Shown here: positions 1 through 10,120 of the stretch, piece by piece | Layout: each line of letters opens with the position of its first letter | Position numbering within the stretch: the stretch's first letter is position 1 | DNA from: Daucus carota subsp. sativus | Lineage: Eukaryota; Streptophyta; Magnoliopsida; Apiales; Apiaceae | Assembly (NCBI RefSeq): GCF_001625215.2 | Contig: NC_030384.2 | Span: 44,240,390 to 44,304,389, forward strand | Direction of reading: 5' to 3' | DNA: 64,000 nucleotides | Made by a program: the position numbers and the translations under genes | The notes under the pieces: model-generated | Seen by the model: the letters and a program-made list of their open reading frames with translations, nothing else | Databases searched by the model: none | What the model was told of the DNA's origin: nothing

Positions 1-1039
1 AACTCTGAGCTTTTTTTTTTTTTTTTGAAACTAACAACTCTGAGCTGAAACAACCTTCCACACGACCACACCTGGTATGTTGTTGCAGAATATGGTCGTC
101 AGGCCTCCCAGTGAGATCCCAGTAGTAGGAAAAATAGACAAAAAATGAGCTTGTCTGAAAACTATAGGTCTCGGCGTTGGGTAAGGAAAGAAAATCTTGT
201 ACAACATAGGCCATTAGGGTGTCATGAATAGTAATTAGTTCACGAGCAGTTGCAGACCCAGATATCACCTCAAAAGCACAATTCATATTCCTTCATTACT
301 GTGGTTGATTACACCCTGAAATTAATCCTTAGGAATTCATCACCATAGTCCATACTCACTTTTAATTTTTAACTGACTTCCTTCTGGTGTCAGTACATGG
401 TCTCAGTTAATCTCTTACCTGTTATCAAAAGAATGTCCATCATGTTCATGTCTCACTGTAATAACATAAACTGAAGCATCTGCTCCTTTTTGGTCATCAT
501 ACAATAGTCGGATTAATAGCCGGATTTTAGAAAACTGCTTTTTGTATATACAGTTGAAAATGGGCTCAAGCAATACAGAATTAAGTACTCTGTAATATAA
601 CGGATGAATTCTATTATTATTACAAAAATGTTATTTAATTATTAATTTTTGTATACAAAATGCAGTTAACATGTTTAAATTGATTTTACGATATGTATTA
701 TGTATATACCATAAATGGACTTTTTTTCATATAATAATAAAAAACAAAATTTTCCCTAAATAACTTCGGGCCGCAACTGCAAAATTATGATCAGGTAATT
801 TATTGATAAAATAATAAAAAAAATATATTGATTTTCTAAGAATCGAGCAGCTCCATCTTCATCGCTGTTGCAAAACCACTCCGGCGTTCTAAAGGTTTGT
901 GTCACTCTCTTCACCACTTCTATCTGCATAGGAAACTGACGATGTTTATCCAAATCAACTAATTTGGACTTCATATATCACATGTTCACGCTTCTCATCT
1001 CATTTTTAGTTTGCTTCTCGCTAGAGCGAAACTCTATCC
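1..1039. other. Intergenic, no recognisable gene
   Basis: AT-rich sequence with a poly-T run near 11-26. An ATG-started minus-strand frame (974 down to 756, 72 codons) has a hydrophilic first half and an AT-rich hydrophobic tail. I do not recognise it and see no splice site that would extend it, so I do not call it a gene. Confidence 0.5.
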
Positions 1040-1388
1040 GTGTATTATTGGCTTTGAAAATTTGTGGGTTCCACACTTTCTTTCCACAATCTCTGTAAGT
1101 CTAGGTTCAAATGATTACTAATTACTATTATTAAATATAATCTCACAATATAAGACAGGTGTAATAGCTCACTTGTCTGTTCATGTCTTGATTCTGAAGA
1201 GAGATGAAGATAAAGTATGCGAACATAGGAAACTAAGAGAATTGGATGGCCAGTCACTCTCAGTTTTCAGTTATTTCAATATCTCACAAGTAAGCAATTG
1301 AGGCCGGTTTTATACTTGCTTGGGAAGCAGTTGCTAAGAAGATTCTATCTATGAATGTGAGCAATGAAATCATCGTATTCTCTTCGAG
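1040..1388 (-). pseudogene. 3' remnant of a second zeatin O-glucosyltransferase-like gene
   Basis: This stretch is a diverged direct copy of about 1527-1972, which holds the last codons and 3' flank of the intact UGT gene next door. Read on the minus strand, its right edge encodes TRREYDDFIAHIHR and a stop, against TRREYDDFIAHIRR and a stop in the intact gene. The 3' flank then stays alignable, for example the stretch around 'cagtcactct' and the 'ctaggttc' block. Similarity ends near 1388, so only about 14 C-terminal codons remain and the gene body is gone. The simplest reading is a tandem duplication followed by deletion of almost all of one copy. It cannot make an enzyme. Confidence 0.75.
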
Positions 1389-1922
1389 TTTTCAGTCAAT
1401 TGGTGAGCTTTTTTTGAAATCTGACTTCGTTGTATGTTTCTTCATCTCTCAACGATCAATTTGCATACTATATATGTTATATTTCGATGTGATTTTATTT
1501 TCTTAGACTTGATGACAGTGTTACATTGTGTATTATTGTCTTTGGATATTTGTGGCATTGTGGGTTTCATACACTCTCTTTTTGCTATCTCTGTGAATCT
1601 AGGTTCCATGTTGATTTTAACTATAAGCATACTTTACAAGATGTCTTTGTTTATTAGTCCAACACTCCATGGCTTAGGTATCTGTTACTGTTAGATGTAC
1701 AAGTTATGATCAACATTTTTCTTGAATAGGGATTAATAGAGACATAGGTGTAAGAGCTCACCTGTGCATTTAAGTCTTTATTTTGAACAGTTATGAAGGT
1801 AAAGTATACAAATACATGAAACTAAGATAATTGAGACAACCAGTCACTCTGTTTTCAGTTATTTCGAAATTGCACAAGTTGGCCAGTTTAATACTTGTTG
1901 GCAAGCAGTTGCAAAGAAGATT

Positions 1923-3323
1923 TTATCTACGAATATGAGCAATAAAATCATCATATTCTCTTCGTGTATCACCTCCTTCTGCCACTGATCTCCTGACTGC
2001 GCAACCCAACTCCACTGCTCTCTTCCTCATCTCTTCTCCATCTCTTGACGCCATTAATTTTCTAACAGATTTCTCAATAGTCAAAGATTCTACCAACTCA
2101 TCCCGACATGCCCAATTCTGTACCACTAGTCCAATTTTAAGAACCTTAGTCACCAACAAGGCATTAAAGGGCTGATCAGAATGCATAGGCCATGTTGCCA
2201 GAGGCACTCCCATTGTTATACTCTCCATGCATGAATTCCATCCACAATGACTCATAAATCCCCCCGTTGATGCATGAGCCAAAATCTTCACCTGGGGCGC
2301 CCAATCTCTCAATATCTTCCCCTGACCACTTGATTCTATTCTTTCTTCGTACCCTTTGGGCAATTCACATACTCTCACATCTCCTGTAAATATGTCTCCT
2401 TTATCTGCGTCTCTCAGTACCCAAATGAATTTTTGTCCGCTGCTTTCCAACCCTATAGCGAGGGCATTGATTTGTTCGTCGGTTAAACAAGTTGTTGTTC
2501 CAAATGAAACTAATATAACAGAATCCGGAGCTTGATTGTCTAGCCACTCCAAGCACTTGTCTTGGTGTTGATTGTTTGATGTATTGCATATCTGGACCGC
2601 ATTGAGTGGTCCAATGGCCCATTGTCTAGCATTGACTTTAGCAAGTACATCAAGAAATGGAGCTTCAATAGCTCTACATGTGTTGTAGATTGCCCCTGAG
2701 CTGTATTTCTGGTGCTCCATCTGCCTATTAGTAAATTCCGTGACTTCTTTTGTGGCAGTAGTTCCACTGGAAGGTATCTGCCTTAAAATCTCATCGTCGA
2801 TCTCTGTTGGTTTTCCCACGATTGACCAGAGGTAATAGGAGATTAGAAAGGTGGAGACGGGTTGAAAAGAGTAGGCCTCTCCATTCGGCAATGAGGCCAA
2901 GTCTTGAATGACTGAGCCCATCAGGAAGTCATGAATTACCACCACCCTTTTGGCGGTGGGTGAGAGAGCAGAGAGGAGTCCAGCCACCGGCTCTCTGAGA
3001 AACAAGGCAGCATCGAATGACGGTTGAAGGTGAGAAGGGAATTTGGTGGCGGTATGTGGGTTGGGAAGTGGAGATTCGTAAGGAGGGGTTTCGAGTTCAT
3101 GGAATTGTATCATCATGTTGGAAATGGAGAGCGGATCCCACCCGTGGACTCGGGACTTTGCCTGGCGGGTGTGGGTAATGGTGCTGACATAGTGAACCGG
3201 AATTTTATAAGAGGAGATATGGCGGGAGAGGTGGAGGAGCTGATTAAGATGGCCTTGTGCTGGAAACGGCACCACCACTACTATTACTTCTTGAACTTTT
3301 GTTGCTTCATCACAACTAGCCAT
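1923..3323 (-). CDS. UDP-glycosyltransferase, zeatin O-glucosyltransferase-like (GT1)
   Basis: Intronless, 466 aa, cytosolic family-1 glycosyltransferase. The N-terminal FPAQGHLNQLLHLSRHIS block carries the catalytic base His (about residue 25). A 44-residue PSPG sugar-donor box runs from about residue 341 (WAPQVKILAH) through HCGWNS to MHSDQ at 384, where the final Gln favours UDP-glucose. The FPAQGHLNQ start and the HGWDP element resemble zeatin O-glucosyltransferases, which add glucose or xylose to the side-chain hydroxyl of zeatin and so store cytokinin in an inactive form. An in-frame ATG lies 41 codons upstream (3446), but the residues from there are not family-like. The ATG at 3323 gives the usual length and start, so I chose it. 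Family is certain. The acceptor is inferred, and other hydroxylated substrates are possible. A broken copy of its 3' end lies at 1040-1388. Confidence 0.9.
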   Translation of the reverse strand: MASCDEATKVQEVIVVVVPFPAQGHLNQLLHLSRHISSYKIPVHYVSTITHTRQAKSRVHGWDPLSISNMMIQFHELETPPYESPLPNPHTATKFPSHLQPSFDAALFLREPVAGLLSALSPTAKRVVVIHDFLMGSVIQDLASLPNGEAYSFQPVSTFLISYYLWSIVGKPTEIDDEILRQIPSSGTTATKEVTEFTNRQMEHQKYSSGAIYNTCRAIEAPFLDVLAKVNARQWAIGPLNAVQICNTSNNQHQDKCLEWLDNQAPDSVILVSFGTTTCLTDEQINALAIGLESSGQKFIWVLRDADKGDIFTGDVRVCELPKGYEERIESSGQGKILRDWAPQVKILAHASTGGFMSHCGWNSCMESITMGVPLATWPMHSDQPFNALLVTKVLKIGLVVQNWACRDELVESLTIEKSVRKLMASRDGEEMRKRAVELGCAVRRSVAEGGDTRREYDDFIAHIRR

Positions 3324-3446
3324 TCTGATGATCAGAATCAGTTTCTTCCGCTGATACACTAGTAAAGTACAGTAATCTTCCGTTCTTGAAGTAGAATAGT
3401 AGGATTGTTTATCTTTCAGTTTTTGTATAGAGTTTGTTTTATGCAT

Positions 3447-5195
3447 ATGTCACATACTGCCAATGATCACAAATGTGGAGATACTTCCTAGAAAAAGTGT
3501 CATCATGTATATTGTACAGGTATGTTAAATGCATTTTACAGCATGATATAATAAAAGATTTCTAATCATTTGCCCATATTATATATACCACTCCAGCATT
3601 TTAGCAATTTAATTCCCCCAATGCTCTGAATCGCCATCTGATATTTTTCATGAGTACAAATTCACAGGGCTGGACAGTGTCAACAAGCTTTTGTAATGTA
3701 CAAACTCTTGTTATAAAATGAAACAATACTTGTGAATAAACTTGTATGCCCGGACGAAATGAAGTGGCCCATGGAACCAACATGTGAAAGAAACAGCTCG
3801 GTAAAAGTTGAGAGTTGAGACGTCATGGACGGCCATAAGTATATCAGTCACTGATGGCATGCTGTACAGTTCGGCACTCAATCTACCATCTTGCCAGGTA
3901 CAAAACTTAGCAAAATAATATATATTCATGAACCTGTTGCATTGCATTAAGAACCGATTATTATGCACTTCCACCATAATCATCTAGTAATGTGAGCATT
4001 TTTTTAAGGATTGTAAGTTTTAGTAAAATGGAGTGGGTATATGCATTTGCCTAGAAGCTGCAATCAACTATGTCGTCTTTTGTTCACAGGTTTTGTTATT
4101 TATCTTTTCCGAAGACTTAGATGTTGATGTTGTGACTGCACGTCTGCAATTTGTTATTTGCTACTACGGTTTCCTCACGTATCAGAACAATAATACTGAG
4201 GATGGCTTGGTTATTTATAGCTGCCCTTCACGTATGACTGATGTTCATTGTTGCACATTTTACTGAAACTTTAATGAATTACTGCCAGTTACTAACTTCC
4301 TGTTTTATTTGACCCTTACATAACATTTTTCTTTTTTATAAAATTTCAACTTTATATTTTTATATAACACAATTTTAAAAATAATAAAATACATGGAAAA
4401 TCCATGAAATCGATGCTTTTGGGACAGAAAAAGTGGTAATTGTATCATAATTTTAATTTTTATTTTATGTTTACTCGTATGATCAAATATTAAATTGCTG
4501 AAGTTCTTTTTTGTACTTAAATAATAAATATGTGAAATTATATTAAGGCCCTAAAAAAAATTGGAGGCCTTGAAAGAAATTATAGGCCCGCCATGAATAG
4601 GTGAAAAACTGCCTTTTCGCATCAACGAAAGAAGGCCCAAGTATAAGATGATAAATGAATGAGGGCTGGATCTGTAATAGTGTAGGCTTAAGCCCTTAGG
4701 CTACAGAGATATTTAAAAAGTATTTTCCTTTCTCCTGGCGGCTCTCAGGAGATCAATGCAATTTTCTTCGCGGAGGTCAGACAAAAAGTATAAAAAATTG
4801 TCAACTTTTTTTTCCTAAGTTCAATTTTGGAGAGTATAGGAAGGATTCAAACTTATTTTTCTGTTTAATATACATTTTATGAGTAAATTTAAGAAAATAA
4901 AGAAAGAGAAAGAAGGGTAAAATCTAAGTATATGTCATTCTTAAAAGTTAAATTTTAAAATGAGTTGATTGAGAATAAGAAATATATTATTTATGTTTAA
5001 ATATCTTTACTTAGTATTTCTTCTTTCTTAGCCAATTGGGGAATATAAAAATGGAATAAAAATTATTAATTTCTTTTTTCTAGGTTCTATTTCTTTGTCT
5101 GAAGAACACAGTGCTAAGACTTGTCATTACTTTTCTATTTTTTGCTAAGTTCATTATGTGTGAAAATGAAATATTTGTGCACAAAATAGAGATTA
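3447..5195. other. Intergenic, upstream of the UGT gene
   Basis: This contains the UGT promoter (minus strand, from 3324 rightwards) and AT-rich DNA. Open frames here are short and resemble nothing I know. No repeat with clear ends was seen before 5196. Confidence 0.5.
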
Positions 5196-5590
5196 GAGCA
5201 TCTCCAACCATAGAGTACCCTTAGCTAGAATGTGAGTTGTCATACCATAATTAAAAATTATAGCCAACATCGTCAAAAAAGTACACTCCAACCACGCCCA
5301 CCTGTTGTCTATAATTTTAGCCAACCTCCTATGGATGGCTAAATTTGTCGAACCTCTACAGGTCTGTAAGAAAATCTGTAGCAAGATTGCACATCATTTA
5401 TTACCATATTGAACTGATATATTCTATTTTAACAATTTGAAATATTAATAACATACTACTTTTAAATTATAGCCAACCAAGATAACCAATACCATTGAAG
5501 CAAAATGTGTTACAGGTTCAGCAAATTTTACATAAAGTCTTACAGGTCCAATTTAGCCAACGATTATAGCCAACGCCGTTGGAGATGCTC
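5196..5590. mobile_element. Tourist/PIF-Harbinger-type MITE, copy 1
   Basis: 395 bp non-coding element with terminal inverted repeats GAGCATCTCCAACC / GTTGGAGATGCTC, flanked on both sides by TTA, the 3-bp target duplication typical of PIF/Harbinger. A second copy of the same family lies at 41728-42121. Inside both, the phrase 'tatagccaac' recurs. Confidence 0.85.
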
Positions 5591-6439
5591 TTAGGAGTTT
5601 ATATTATCCCAGCAATTTGTGAAAATTCTAAAAACTGATAGCGCATAAATTAGATTCCTTTTATTTTTTTTCTTCCGACTTTAGGCATCTCTGAAACTGA
5701 AAGTCATTGGTATGCAAAAACAAAGCAGAAAGCGCGCAGTTTGTGACGAGCACGTGGATCAGCTGCTGCTGAGTGGCATTGGTAATACCACTTCCATTTT
5801 TGTAAAATCTTCTGTCCATGTCGCTGTGTCTTTATGATTTTTTTATAGCAGTAGTTGCCATGTCATGCCCAGCAGTTCTATTCGACAATTTCCCCACAAT
5901 ATCTTCAATTTTGTTCAAGGGTGGAAGACCAGTTATTGCCTAATTAAAGAATCTATGTTAGTCTAAATTGGTCACTTAAATTGAATTCGTAAGATATTTT
6001 GTTTTCATAATATTAGATTATATTTTAAGAGAAATATATTATTATTATTACATTGTTATTATTATTACATTTTTACGATATTTTATTTACAGGCATGATT
6101 CCCGATATTTACTGAAATTAAATTGGGGAAATATTACACAGTTCACAGAAAAGAAAAGGAAAAAAAAAAAAGAATAGTACAGTGGTATATGAGCTGGCCA
6201 GCCCAACTCCCAAGCAGCATGAAACAAGGTATCACAGCTGAACACGCCTTTACTTATCGCTTCCTGATATTGACAGTGCAAAACACGCTTGTAAGAATAC
6301 TTTGACCACACAATAAATAATGAAAAATACATAAACCCAGCCAAACTGACCAAACTCCCCCGCTTCTGCCTTGTTTCCCTTCCAGCTTTCCATAATCATA
6401 ATCATTACCAGCTCGATCCTTCAGACCAACTTGTATTAG

Positions 6440-6731
6440 TACCCTCCCTAATCACATTATTACATTTAGTAATTGACTTTATTACATTTTTACATGTCCA
6501 CTTTGACTTTTGACCAGTCAAATTGACTTTATTTTGACTGAACTTTACATGTATCAGATAATTGAGAAAAATAATAAAAATTATATCAATAGAAAGTACA
6601 TTTAGTGTATTTTAATACGCAACTTTCAGATTTTAAAAATAATGAGTAGATAATTTGTAATATTTAGTCAAAAATTGGTCAATTTGACTCCTCGAAATGC
6701 ATAATGGACATGTAAAAGGGGACGGAGGGAG
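6440..6731. mobile_element. Stowaway-type MITE, copy with a damaged left end
   Basis: The right end is intact (GGGGACGGAGGGAG followed by TA). The body matches the element at 23631-23888 almost base for base from 'acatgtccactttgactttt' on. The left terminus is altered: after 'ccctccct' come about 40 bp ('aatcacattattacattt...') absent from the other copy. The element ends about 95 bp before the TATA box of the GT61 gene. Confidence 0.8.
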
Positions 6732-6824
6732 TATTAGACTAATCTCTTATTCTTATTCCATTCCGTTCCGCCAAGAAACCGATACACCAACCCTGAAGCA
6801 ACAACTCAGCCACCACCTTTCCTC

Positions 6825-6832
6825 TATATATA
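6825..6832 (+). promoter_or_regulatory. TATA box of the GT61 gene
   Basis: TATATATA about 55 bp before the ATG at 6884. This implies a transcription start near 6855 and a short leader of about 30 nt. The pyrimidine-rich 'tttctcccc' follows directly. Confidence 0.5.
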
Positions 6833-6883
6833 TTTCTCCCCGTAGCGGATAGTTCGCTGCAACAAAAATAAAAATTATTTGAA

Positions 6884-9100
6884 ATGGTGCACTTTGAGAA
6901 AAGACACGTTCATGTACAGAAGGGAGAATCTGCTGTTGTGCTTGATTTACACAACTCTGAGGAGGAGCAAGAAGGAGTTCATCATGGCCATAGCAATAGG
7001 AAAATTATAATCAGGCCTAAAGTATTGTCACTTGTGTTTCTTTCACTTTTGGCTTGTACTCTTGTTCTTGCAACTAGCTTCTCTTTCTTCCCTTCTGCTC
7101 TTTCCCTCTCATGTAAGTAATCCCCTCACATCTTTCTGGTTGATTTATCTGGGCTGTCTTTATTTGGGTTTTCTTTATAATATATGTGGTTTGATTTCTT
7201 ATAGTAGTGTTCCTGGGTTTTGCAGATTCACTTGCAGAGGTTGACAAAGTTGTTGTTAATGCTTCCCTTTGTTCTTCTGTCCCAGCTGGTAATTAACTAT
7301 CCCTCCCCTGTCTTTTAAGTCTTAGAACTGATTCATCTAGTAATATGTATGCACAATTCTTTTCATCTTGTAGTTTTAGATTAAATAACTATTGAAAAGA
7401 GAACCACTATAGTTGCAAAAAAAAAAAAGGGGAAGAAAAGAAGTCAATTTTGAACCTCAATCTGTAGTTTTTGTTCAATTCAAGTATGAGCAGAGCGAGG
7501 GCGATACCATCTGACCTGTTATTGGTGTTTTCTGTTTGACTTGTAAAATATGTAGCATCTGATTTCTCTCTGCTATCTCCCTGTCCTCTGCTCTGCATAT
7601 GAATTCCTCGTCTCTCTGGCATAATTGGCCGGATTGCCACATATTTTTTGTACAACAGTCATGTTCTGTTCTTGTTAGCATTTGTTGAACTATTTCCTAA
7701 TTGTTTAGTTGTCAGCAGCAATTTTTTTTGCAAAATGATTACCTTCTAGTTGTTTGACAATACTTTTGACACAAAATTGTTATATATTTGCAGGGACTAT
7801 ATGTTGTGATAGAAGTAGTATCCGGTCAGATGTATGTATCATGAAAGGGGATGTTAGAACACAGTCTAAATCCTCTTCTGTTTTACTTTATGCATCAAAA
7901 GATACAACTGAGGACATCAGTCATGGGTCTGATCATCAGGTGAATCGAAAAGAAGAGCTTCAACATGAAAAAATTAAACCTTATACACGGAAATGGGAAG
8001 CAAGTGTGATGAACACTATCGATCAGCTAGACCTTATTTCCAAGAAACAAGACTCGGGTATTCATCACCATTGTGATGTTAAGCACGATGTTCCTGCAGT
8101 TTTCTTCTCAACAGGAGGTTATACCGGTAATGTTTATCATGAATTTAACGACGGACTTCTGCCTCTTTTCATTACTAGTCAGCATTTGAACAAGAAAGTT
8201 GTGTTTGTTATTCTTGAGTATCATGATTGGTGGATATCCAAGTATGCTAGTATTCTTGATCATCTATCTGAATATCCACCTATTGACTTCACTGGAGATA
8301 ATAGAACCCATTGTTTCCCTGAAGCCATTGTCGGGCTAAAAATACATGATGAGCTCACAGTAGATTCTTCGTTGATGGATGCAAATGTATCAGTTAGGAA
8401 TTTTAGAGACATTTTGGATCGAGCTTATCGGCCTCGGATTACAGATATTATTGAAGAGGAGAAACAAGAAGCTCAGTTGTTGAAAGAAAATTCTGCTTCA
8501 CCATTGTCCACTGATCCACAAGAAGTGAGAAATGAGAAAGATGATAATGGTTTGAAGAAACCAAAACTTGTCATTGTATCCAGAAATGGATCCAGGGCAA
8601 TTACTAACGAAGATTCTCTAGTGAAAATGGCAGAAGAAATCGGCTTTTTTGTGGAAGTTTTAAGGCCTAAGCCAGATACAGAACTGGCAAAGATCTATCG
8701 ATCACTCAACTCCAGCGATGTCATGATTGGAGTACATGGTGCAGCCATGACCCATTTTCTTTTCATGAAGCCTGGCTCTGTGTTTATCCAGGTGGTTCCC
8801 CTTGGAACCAATTGGGCCGCAGAGACTTACTATGGTGAACCTGCAAAGAAGCTTGGTTTAAGGTATATTGGTTATGAAATCCTCCCGAAGGAGAGCTCAC
8901 TATACGATGAGTATGATAGCAGCGATCCTGTTTTAAGAGATCCAGAAAGCATCAACATAAAAGGTTGGGAATTCACCAAGAAGATCTATCTTGACAGGCA
9001 AAAGGTGAAATTAAATCTTGAAAGATTTCGCAAGAGGTTGGTTCGTTCCTACAATTACTCAATTATTAAGAGGAACTTGGCTGTTCACCATCGATCTTAG
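6884..9100 (+). CDS. GT61-family glycosyltransferase (xylan-type, Golgi)
   Basis: Three exons: 6884-7112, 7226-7288, 7794-9100. Joined they give 1599 nt, 532 aa, with GT-AG introns and matching phases. It is a type II membrane protein: a charged tail of about 45 residues, a membrane anchor at about 47-69, then a lumenal domain. GT61 (DUF563) hallmarks are CCDRSSIRSDVC at about 100, GGYTGNVYHEFNDGLLPLF, SRNGSRAITNED, and near residue 410 GVHGAAMTHFLFMKPGS, then YGEPAKKLGL. Plant members of this clade transfer xylose or arabinose onto xylan in the Golgi; another clade makes the core beta-1,2-xylose of N-glycans. The CDRSS...SDVC block points to the xylan-modifying group, but the exact sugar is inference. 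An in-frame ATG at 7754 belongs to intron 2 and is not the start. A Stowaway element lies just upstream of the promoter. Confidence 0.9.
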
Positions 9101-10120
9101 TATCTTCTTCAACTTCTGTTAGATGTAAAAGCACTATATACCAGGCGACGTCTGTACAAATTAGTGATCTTGCCCATTTTTTGTACATTAGTAATGTTTT
9201 TTTCTCCCTTCTTGGTTTCTCATGTTGGTGAGCCAAGCATTCTTTCATTTATTAAGTGATCATACTGTTGTTTCAGTAGATACCCCTCCAGATGCAATTG
9301 TTGTCACTTCTTCACCTATTTTTTCAAGTGAATTTCTTGTGCTTTTATATTTAGAATTAAACAATCTGTTGCTTGTGTACATAATCAAATAGACTTTGAA
9401 GTAGGCGGTATTAATTAAGATCAAGAAGCAAGCCTCCTGAAATTGATAGTTCAAGGACAGGTCCAAGAAGAGTAAAAAAATCTAATATTCTAGAAACAAA
9501 CTTCTAGAATGAAAAACCACAAGAAAGGTCCAAAAAGTGTGAAAGACAGTGAATACTGAAGGAATGTTTTAGTTAAAGATCAAGCGAGGCAGGCAATTCC
9601 GGGGAGGAACCTTTGAATTTTCTTTTAATTATCACTGAAAAGGTGTAATCGTATTACAAGACATTCTAGCCTATTTAGGATTTTTTCTGGAAACATGTGG
9701 ACTATTCCATAGCCAGCACAGGTACGTAAATCACACTCACTGAGCAATAATATGAGACCCAATGAGTGGAGACCCGACCCCCTTTTAATTATCACTATAA
9801 CAGAATGAAATGTCAGGAGTACTGGTTAATTATTTTTTGCGTTGTAAATACAATGTTGGCTGTAATTCTGAAAACTAAAAAAACAAAGCTAAACTTGAAA
9901 AATATTCTCCTTGTTTTTCTGGGCTACAAAAAAAGGTATTAGCTTCGTCCTGCCTATTGCTACCTTGGCTAATTATAGTTCTACAAGGCAAATACACCAG
10001 CAATAGCAATGCCACAGTTGACAAAATTGTGCCCCATCTCATGTACCAGCATGTCAGTAGTATGCTTCGAGCTAAAGCACTTTCTGCAGTCTTTTCATAA
10101 TTGTACAGGCCACTAAGAAT
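9101..10120. other. Tail-to-tail intergenic region
   Basis: This holds the 3' ends of the GT61 gene (plus) and of the kinesin-14-like gene (minus). No open frame or repeat with defined ends was found. Confidence 0.5.

Noticed and set aside
756..974. 72-codon minus-strand frame starting MKSKLVDLDKHRQF
   Set aside because: The first 48 residues look protein-like, but the rest is AT-driven. No family is recognised and no donor site extends it. Kept only as a note.
3324..3446. Upstream extension of the UGT frame to an ATG at 3446
   Set aside because: The extra 41 residues are unlike any UGT N-terminus; the MASCDEA start matches family length.
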